Origin: Alphaproteobacteria bacterium
GTDB lineage: Bacteria; Pseudomonadota; Alphaproteobacteria; Rickettsiales; UBA3002
Direction of reading: 5' to 3'
Assembly (NCBI GenBank): GCA_021732545.1
Contig: JAKFUW010000083.1
Span: 1-12,049 of the forward strand
Length of the DNA: 12,049 nucleotides
Notes under the pieces: model-generated
Told to the model about the DNA's origin: nothing
What the model saw: only the letters and a program-made list of their open reading frames with translations
Databases searched by the model: none
Translations under genes and position numbers: made by a program
Shown here: positions 7,265-12,049 of the stretch, one piece after another
Position numbering within the stretch: the stretch's first letter is position 1
How the letters are laid out: every line of letters starts with the position of its first letter

Positions 7265-7392
7265 GGTAACCCCTTGCTCTGGATTGTGCTGGCTTTTTCG
7301 TCATTTCGAAGAAGCGTAAGCGACTGAGAAATCTGCTCACCAGATTCCTCACCTTCGGTTCGGAATGACGTGAGGATAGAGGTGTCGATAAT
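7265..7392. mobile_element. Palindromic element B inserted at the znuC-znuB junction
   Basis: The 128-bp insert holds a 72-bp imperfect palindrome (7299-7370). The outer arm CGTCATTTCGAA (7299-7310) pairs with TTCGGAATGACG (7359-7370), the inner arm GAGAAATCTG (7326-7335) with CAGATTCCTC (7341-7350), and the loop is CTCAC. Flanking the palindrome are 34 bp on the znuB side and 22 bp on the znuC side. It encodes no protein and so would have to be moved in trans. Its ends resemble those of element A (GTCATTnCGA). The general style matches short palindromic elements known from Rickettsiales and other bacteria, but I cannot assign a named family. Confidence 0.65.
7270..7275 (-). promoter_or_regulatory. 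Shine-Dalgarno site for present znuB start
   Basis: AAGGGG on the minus strand ends seven bases before the ATG at 7260-7262. It is contributed by the inserted element, not by the duplicated 14 bp, and supports the choice of this start over the upstream in-frame ATG at 7412. Confidence 0.5.
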
Positions 7393-7406
7393 AAACTCAT
7401 CCATGA
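7393..7406. repeat. 14-bp direct repeat, copy at znuC stop
   Basis: AAACTCATCCATGA is identical to 7251-7264. On the minus strand it carries the last base pairs of znuC: CAT GGA TGA encodes His-Gly-stop, with an ATG out of frame in the overlap. This copy is inferred to be the original gene junction because AAGGA (7412-7416) stands seven bases upstream of that ATG. Confidence 0.75.
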
Positions 7407-8140
7407 TCGCATCCTTCGTGGTGGCCATGGTCATGATCGTGGGTGTGGGTATGTTCATGATGATAGACCGCCATCATTCGCGCCATATCTGCGCCAAACA
7501 GCGCGATAAATTCGGGGTCTTGCGTCACGGCGTGTGGCGCACCTGCACAGCAAATATGGCGATATAAACACACCACGCGTTTGGTGGAAGCCATCACCAT
7601 ATGCAGATCGTGCGAGACCATTAAAATACTCAAACCGCGCCCCGCAAAAATATCTTCGAGCAATTTGTAAAAGCGCAACTGACCCGAAATATCAAGGTTC
7701 TGCGCGGGTTCATCGAGTACCAGAAGTTGCGGAGCATCCATCAGTGCGCGCGCCAATAATGCGCGTTGTAATTCTCCACCAGAAAGCACATGCAATGGCT
7801 TATTCAGGATGCTCGTAATATCGGTTTCCTGCGCCACTGCCTGCAGCGATGCTTCGTTATATTTTTTTTTCAACGTTAAAAAACGGCGCGTGGTAATCGG
7901 CAAAGTATGATCGGGCACCAGGCTTTGCGGCACATAGCCAATCCGCAATCCGCCTGCGCGCGATACCACGCCATCGCTTGGTTTTTCGATGCCCAGCAGA
8001 CATTTGAGCAGCATCGATTTGCCCGCGCCATTAGGCCCGATAATGGTGGTGAAATCGCGCTCGCCAACACCCAGCGACACCGCATCTAAAATCGGTTGCC
8101 CCTGACGCATCACACTGATATTTTTGGCTTCAATGAGCAT
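7397..8140 (-). CDS. znuC: Zinc ABC transporter ATP-binding protein ZnuC
   Basis: The 247-residue ABC ATPase energises zinc uptake with ZnuB. Walker A is GPNGAGKS (35-42), the signature LSGGELQR (119-126), Walker B LLVLDEP (139-145) and the H-loop SHD (His177). The DEPAQNLD D-loop region is typical of ZnuC. The C-terminus is an unusual His-rich tail with ten His and one Cys in the last 21 residues (227-247), possibly a cytosolic zinc sensor or buffer; that role is inferred. The start is ATG 8138-8140 with AGGA five to six bases upstream. It is divergent from znuA with a 55-bp gap and is the first gene of the znuC-znuB-methyltransferase unit. Confidence 0.95.
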   Translation of the reverse strand: MLIEAKNISVMRQGQPILDAVSLGVGERDFTTIIGPNGAGKSMLLKCLLGIEKPSDGVVSRAGGLRIGYVPQSLVPDHTLPITTRRFLTLKKKYNEASLQAVAQETDITSILNKPLHVLSGGELQRALLARALMDAPQLLVLDEPAQNLDISGQLRFYKLLEDIFAGRGLSILMVSHDLHMVMASTKRVVCLYRHICCAGAPHAVTQDPEFIALFGADMARMMAVYHHEHTHTHDHDHGHHEGCDHG

Positions 8141-8195
8141 CGGATTCCTAAATCATTCAACTTACATACTCACTCATATAGGAAATGAATCATTC
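8141..8195. promoter_or_regulatory. Shared znuC/znuA divergent control region
   Basis: The 55-bp gap between the two znu start codons must contain both promoters, and a zinc-responsive repressor (Zur) would be expected to act here. I see the direct repeat AATCATTCA at 8151-8159 and 8188-8196, and an inverted repeat ATGAAT-C-ATTCAT (8185-8197) that overlaps the znuA start codon. AGGAAA (8180-8185) is the znuA Shine-Dalgarno site. None of these matches a canonical Zur box well enough to name it. Confidence 0.4.
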
Positions 8196-9113
8196 ATGAA
8201 GCTTTTTTTAATTCTTCTGGCGCTTTGCAGCGCGTTATCTAGCGCACATGCGGCTTTGGCTTCATCTGCACCCCGCGTCATCGTCAGCATCAAGCCGCTG
8301 CACTCGCTGGTGGCGCAGGTGATGGATGGCGTTGCCGCGCCGGTGTTACTGGTGGATGGCACCACTTCACCGCACGAATTTAATATGAAACCCTCTCAAA
8401 TGAGCGAGCTTGAACATGCCGATATGATTTTTTACCTCGATGAGCATTATGAAAAATTCCTGCATCACGCGCTGGAATCCTTACCAAAATCGGTGACATC
8501 GGTTGCGGTAATAGATGCCGCAAACATCCCGCTCTTGCCCATTCGCGGTGCCGGAACTTTTGAAAAACACGGCCATAAAGACGACCATCACCACGATGAT
8601 GATTATCATGTATGGCTCAACCCAATCCATGCTCAAATCATGGTTCAATCCATCGCTGCGGCATTGTCAAAACGCTTCCCCACGTACCACAAAATTTTCG
8701 CAAAAAATGCTGCCAACGCTATTGAAAAGTTACTAGCGCTCGATAAACAATTAGCCGCGCAACTTGCTCCACTTGGCAACAGACCTTTCATTTTGTTTCA
8801 CGATGCCACGCAGTATTTTGAAGCACGTTATGGCTTGCAAGCCGCAGGATCCATCACGCTGGAACCCAACGAATCCGCTTCGTGGAAGCGGATTGATTCC
8901 ATTCGCAACAAAATCGCCGACACCAACACGCGCTGTATTTTCACCGAGCCCTATTTTAGCGATAAACCACTTCGCCCCATCGTCAGCGATGCAAAAATTT
9001 CCATTCATCGCGGCGTGCTCGACCCTGAAGGCACCGCGCTAAAAGCGGGGAAATCGCTTTACAAAACACTGATGCAAGAGATGGCAAAATCTTTTGCAAC
9101 GTGCCTTGATTAA
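8196..9113 (+). CDS. znuA: Zinc ABC transporter periplasmic binding protein ZnuA
   Basis: The 305-residue periplasmic solute-binding protein belongs to the cluster 9 (TroA-like) family. A signal peptide occupies about residues 1-20 (hydrophobic 3-11, SSAHA|ALA). Likely zinc ligands are His60 (TSPHEF), His138 (YHVWLNP) and His202 (FHDA). A His/Asp-rich loop (125-138, HGHKDDHHHDDDYH) is typical of high-affinity zinc-specific members. Cys247 and Cys303 could form the disulfide seen in the E. coli protein. The frame is open to 8124, but the ATG at 8196 gives a proper signal peptide and has AGGAAA ten bases upstream. It captures periplasmic zinc for ZnuBC and is divergently transcribed from them. 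Confidence 0.95.
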   Translation: MKLFLILLALCSALSSAHAALASSAPRVIVSIKPLHSLVAQVMDGVAAPVLLVDGTTSPHEFNMKPSQMSELEHADMIFYLDEHYEKFLHHALESLPKSVTSVAVIDAANIPLLPIRGAGTFEKHGHKDDHHHDDDYHVWLNPIHAQIMVQSIAAALSKRFPTYHKIFAKNAANAIEKLLALDKQLAAQLAPLGNRPFILFHDATQYFEARYGLQAAGSITLEPNESASWKRIDSIRNKIADTNTRCIFTEPYFSDKPLRPIVSDAKISIHRGVLDPEGTALKAGKSLYKTLMQEMAKSFATCLD

Positions 9114-9140
9114 AAGCATTTTGGTTGCTATCTTGGCCGC

Positions 9141-10967
9141 ATGGAAAGCGGATATTTATTCAACATGTTTGTGTTTTTGGCGGCAGCTTGCGTGGTAGTG
9201 CCGCTGGCAAGCCGCTTTCGTTTAGGTTCGGTATTGGGCTATTTAGTGGCGGGCGTTCTGATTGGCCCCTTCGGATTTGGATTCATCGAAAACCCACAGG
9301 AAATTTTACACTTCGCTGAATTTGGTGTGGTGATGATGCTGTTTCTGATCGGCATGGAGCTCGAACCTGCTACGCTGTGGCGACTGCGCCGCATGATTGT
9401 GGGACTGGGCGGCCTGCAAGTGCTGCTCACCACGACCGCGTTCGCCTCCATCGGGCTTGCCATGGGCTATGATTGGCCGATAAGTTTGGCAGTCAGCATG
9501 GCACTGTCATTATCGTCCACGGCGCTGGTGCTGCAAATGCTGCAGGAAAAAGGCCTGATGCAAACATCAGCAGGCGAATCCGCTTTTTCGGTGCTGCTGT
9601 TTCAGGATATCGCCGTCATCCCGATTTTGATCATCATGCCGCTGCTGGCCACAGCCACCCCATCCATTGACCCAAACACCGCTGATTTTCTGCGCGATAT
9701 TCCTGCTTACGCGCATGCACTTATTATTGCCGGAGTGATTACGGCGGTGGTATTAATCGGGCGATATTTTTCGCGGCATTTGTTTCGCTTTGTCGCCAAA
9801 ACTCGCTTGCGCGAAGTATTCACTGCCACCTCCCTCGCGCTTGTGGTGGGCATCACGCTGCTGATGCTGGCAGTCGGTGTGTCGCCTGCACTCGGCGCAT
9901 TTGTAGCAGGCGTGGTATTGGCCAACTCCGAATATAAACACACGATTGAAACGGATATTGAACCCTTCAAAGGCTTGCTGCTTGGGCTATTTTTCATCTC
10001 GGTTGGTATGGGTATGGATTTTGCCTTAATGCAAGAGCAACCCCTTTCCATATCCGCTGCCGTCGCCATTTTGGTGGCTACCAAAGCCATTATTTTGTTC
10101 GTGCTCGGGCGAAAATTTGGACTCGCCGGATCGCAAGATACGGTCTTTTCGTTCGCACTCGCACAAGGCGGCGAATTTGCATTTGTGTTGCTGCAATTTG
10201 CGGGTGGGCTCGAAATCATCTCGCCCGATCAATCCTCATTTCTCATCCTCACCGTGGCGCTTTCCATGGCCAGCACCCCGCTGATGATGATGCTCAACGA
10301 TCGCTTAGTAAGACCCTATTTTATGAGCGTGTTGCCCAAACGCGATTATGACACGATCGATGATTCGGATAATCAGGTGATCATCGCGGGCTATGGAAGG
10401 TTTGGCCAAATCATCGGGCGTTTTATGTCGGCGCAAGGCGTGAATCTGACCATTTTGGAAAGCGACCCTGATCAAATTGAGCTGCTGCGCCGCTTTGAAA
10501 GTAAGGTCTATTACGGCGATGCCTCGCACCCCGAATTGCTGCGTAATGCCGGTGCCGCCCACGCAAAGCTACTGATTGTAGCGGTAGATAATGCCGATAA
10601 AGCAGTCGAAATTGTTCGCATTGCCCGCAACGAATTTCCGCATTTAACTATTTTTTCACGAGCGCGCAACCGCCGCCATGCTTACGAACTCGATAAAGCA
10701 GGTGCCTCTTATTTTCAACGCGAAACCTTTGATTCTTCGCTGGTGATGGCACAAGAAGCCATGAAGTTTTTTGGATTCAACGCCATCACCATGAAAAAGA
10801 AAGCCAAAAAATTCAAAGAATTTGATGAAAAAATGCTGCGTGATTCGTTTGAGTTTTTTGATAAAGAACCCGAACTTATCAATTTCGCACGCCAGGCCAG
10901 AAGCGAACTAGAGCGCATTTTACAAGGCGATCAGTTGATTGATGAATCGCTTGAGAAAAAAGCCTAG
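9141..10967 (+). CDS. KefB/KefC-type monovalent cation:proton antiporter (CPA2) with RCK domain
   Basis: The 608-residue protein has an N-terminal antiporter domain of about a dozen membrane helices (residues about 7-385). GMELEP (71-76), the core FQDIAVIP (154-161, Asp156 the probable ion-binding residue) and AQGGEFAFVL (341-350) are typical of Kef proteins. A cytoplasmic RCK/TrkA-N Rossmann domain follows (412-530) with nucleotide-binding GYGRFGQIIG (417-426) and acidic Glu440. The charged tail (550-608) is probably helical. Kef systems export K+ in exchange for H+, gated by glutathione conjugates in enterobacteria; whether that gating applies here cannot be read. KefB and KefC cannot be separated by sight. 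The start is ATG 9141, 27 bases after the znuA stop with no clear Shine-Dalgarno site, so it may be read through from znuA. Its TAG stop overlaps the stop of the convergent gene. Confidence 0.9.
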   Translation: MESGYLFNMFVFLAAACVVVPLASRFRLGSVLGYLVAGVLIGPFGFGFIENPQEILHFAEFGVVMMLFLIGMELEPATLWRLRRMIVGLGGLQVLLTTTAFASIGLAMGYDWPISLAVSMALSLSSTALVLQMLQEKGLMQTSAGESAFSVLLFQDIAVIPILIIMPLLATATPSIDPNTADFLRDIPAYAHALIIAGVITAVVLIGRYFSRHLFRFVAKTRLREVFTATSLALVVGITLLMLAVGVSPALGAFVAGVVLANSEYKHTIETDIEPFKGLLLGLFFISVGMGMDFALMQEQPLSISAAVAILVATKAIILFVLGRKFGLAGSQDTVFSFALAQGGEFAFVLLQFAGGLEIISPDQSSFLILTVALSMASTPLMMMLNDRLVRPYFMSVLPKRDYDTIDDSDNQVIIAGYGRFGQIIGRFMSAQGVNLTILESDPDQIELLRRFESKVYYGDASHPELLRNAGAAHAKLLIVAVDNADKAVEIVRIARNEFPHLTIFSRARNRRHAYELDKAGASYFQRETFDSSLVMAQEAMKFFGFNAITMKKKAKKFKEFDEKMLRDSFEFFDKEPELINFARQARSELERILQGDQLIDESLEKKA

Positions 10968-12049
10968 CGCGCTATTGCGGGCTGTTTGTCATCAGTCAAC
11001 CGCCAATCACTTGCCCATGAGCGTGCGAGTGGTGTGGATTGATCCAGCCAACCCATCCCTTCTAATGCCTTGACACAGGCAGCATCGGTTGCGCGCCGAA
11101 TGTTGCTATCACGCGCCATATAATAATGGTTTAGTTCGCCCTGAGTCACCTGGATTTTTACCTCAAAAATACTGGGATTGTGCTGCTGAATCTGCTTAAA
11201 CGTCACTTCAATTTTTGCATCTTGCTGGCGCGCTTTATTCTCAAGTTGTGCACGCGGATTCAGGCTATCGTGTAAATCGCTGGCCAATGCAAACGCGGTC
11301 GCATCCTTAAAAGCCGGTACGCGCATAAGACGCTTGATTGTTTTTTCAATCGCCAGTTCAACCGTTGCTGCACGTCCTCCACGTTCGATAGGCTCTATCA
11401 ACCGATCTCCCCCTGCTAAGGTAATTCTGACATGCTCTCTTCCATCATCTGCTTTACTTGGCACAATCGTCACCTCGGCACCAATTGATTGCGCCATACG
11501 TCGAATAAAGGCCTCATTTGCAACTGTTCCCGAACCAAATTGTGCGTAGGCTTCGTTGGGGATGGCCTGCTGCCCGATTGTCTGTAATTGACCAAACGCA
11601 AAATGCTCTAAAAATGAGTATTTTGCATGCGATTCTGCTGACTTCGCATTATTCCCCAACGAAAAATAAGGAGCCGCAACATAGCTCTTTCCATCTTTTA
11701 ACGGCATCATCAGAATCGCAGTGTGAATCCGATCTCCTGCGTGATCTCCTGGCCGAACCAGATGTGATGCCGTTCGCAGATCATCGTCCATATTCCATTC
11801 TTCAACAGAAGGCAAAAATCCTTCCATCTGCGCTTTTACTAATGCGTTATTCACAGTTCCAGGATCATGTTTGATGGCTTTTGAAATCAATTTTTTGAGA
11901 TCAATCCAGTCTTTGCTTTCAGGATGCTGGGCGATGATCATCACACTGAGCGCATCATTCACGAAATAATCCGGATTTTTTCCACCACCATCGATTACTT
12001 TTCTGAGACGTTTGACGGCCTCCTGTTTTAAAGGTTCTGGTAACAGTCC
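10964..12049 (-). CDS. Unknown protein with possible repeated dsRBD-like folds (5' end outside window)
   Basis: The frame is open from the right edge to the stop at 10964-10966, giving at least 361 residues; a GTG at 11962 is not a convincing start. I do not recognise the family. Three segments (numbered from the window edge) end in a strand-turn-helix pattern like the C-terminal half of a double-stranded-RNA-binding domain: about 109-151 (YVAAPYFSLGNNAKSAE then a helix), about 205-242 (HVRITLAGGD...GGRAATVELA) and about 295-331 (FEVKIQVTQGE...RRATDAACVKAL). This is pattern reading only. No signal peptide or membrane helix is visible in the part seen. Its stop overlaps the antiporter stop in a CTAG. 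Confidence 0.6.
   Translation of the reverse strand, partial: GLLPEPLKQEAVKRLRKVIDGGGKNPDYFVNDALSVMIIAQHPESKDWIDLKKLISKAIKHDPGTVNNALVKAQMEGFLPSVEEWNMDDDLRTASHLVRPGDHAGDRIHTAILMMPLKDGKSYVAAPYFSLGNNAKSAESHAKYSFLEHFAFGQLQTIGQQAIPNEAYAQFGSGTVANEAFIRRMAQSIGAEVTIVPSKADDGREHVRITLAGGDRLIEPIERGGRAATVELAIEKTIKRLMRVPAFKDATAFALASDLHDSLNPRAQLENKARQQDAKIEVTFKQIQQHNPSIFEVKIQVTQGELNHYYMARDSNIRRATDAACVKALEGMGWLDQSTPLARSWASDWRLTDDKQPAIAR

Larger units (their letters stand above)
7255..7404 (-). other. Candidate 49-codon coupling ORF created by the insertion
   Basis: The ATG at 7402-7404 is the inferred original znuB start. It overlaps the znuC stop (ATGGATGA) and has AAGGA seven bases upstream. It now reads MDEFIIDTSI... 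through the palindrome and ends GLPHG at a TGA (7255-7257) that again overlaps the present znuB ATG. The peptide is low in recognisable structure and probably not functional in itself. The ORF may serve to carry ribosomes from znuC to znuB. Whether it is translated is not known. Confidence 0.35.

Noticed and set aside
7263..7412. Extended ZnuB start at ATG 7412, adding 50 residues
   Set aside because: The extra residues are encoded by the inserted palindrome and lack membrane-protein character. The ATG at 7260-7262 gives a normal family N-terminus and has an SD-like site.
9707..10219. 170-codon open frame antisense to the antiporter
   Set aside because: Ser/Pro/Thr-rich shadow of a membrane-protein gene with no recognisable domain or ribosome site.

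Overview
The window looks like a chromosomal segment of an alphaproteobacterium of moderate GC. The evidence is a tandem pair of F0 b-type subunit genes (b' then b), a 41-residue RpmJ of the alphaproteobacterial type, divergent znuA/znuCB, and a KefB/KefC-type antiporter. I cannot place it below class. The window also holds two short imperfect palindromic elements whose ends share GTCATTnCGA-like sequence; elements of this general kind occur in Rickettsiales and many other bacteria. Nothing indicates a phage, plasmid or CRISPR system.

Layout, left to right: the 3' end of atpF' and complete atpF (1-nt overlap), then 4 bp later an outer-membrane beta-barrel-like protein. A palindromic repeat (1743-1825) follows, then a large membrane glycosyltransferase of GT family 2 with two N-terminal MshEN-like motifs. 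rpmJ lies on the minus strand, 2 bp from the glycosyltransferase stop. A compact Pif1-like helicase diverges from rpmJ. A minus-strand cluster znuC-znuB-methyltransferase converges on the helicase, and znuA diverges from znuC. A KefB/KefC-type antiporter follows znuA on the plus strand and collides, stop codon on stop codon, with a partial unknown minus-strand gene that runs off the right edge.

ZnuA (periplasmic zinc binder), ZnuB (permease) and ZnuC (ATPase) form a complete high-affinity zinc importer. A METTL25/Methyltransf_32-like methyltransferase is fused to the end of the znuCB transcription unit (TAG stop followed directly by ATG).

The most striking observation is at the znuC-znuB junction. 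A 128-bp insert containing a 72-bp palindrome is flanked by an exact 14-bp direct repeat carrying the znuC stop/znuB start overlap. Read this way, a palindromic element landed in the overlapping ATGGATGA junction and duplicated it. It left a 49-codon ORF whose start overlaps the znuC stop and whose stop overlaps the present znuB start. Both junctions have an SD-like sequence with a 7-nt spacer, so the translational relay seems to have been kept. A second lead is the glycosyltransferase, whose N-terminus looks like a cyclic-di-GMP-binding MshEN module. A third is the unknown protein at the right edge, which shows three segments resembling dsRNA-binding-domain C-terminal halves.

There is no gene-free stretch over 300 bp. 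The largest gaps are 3838-4003 and 1715-1846.
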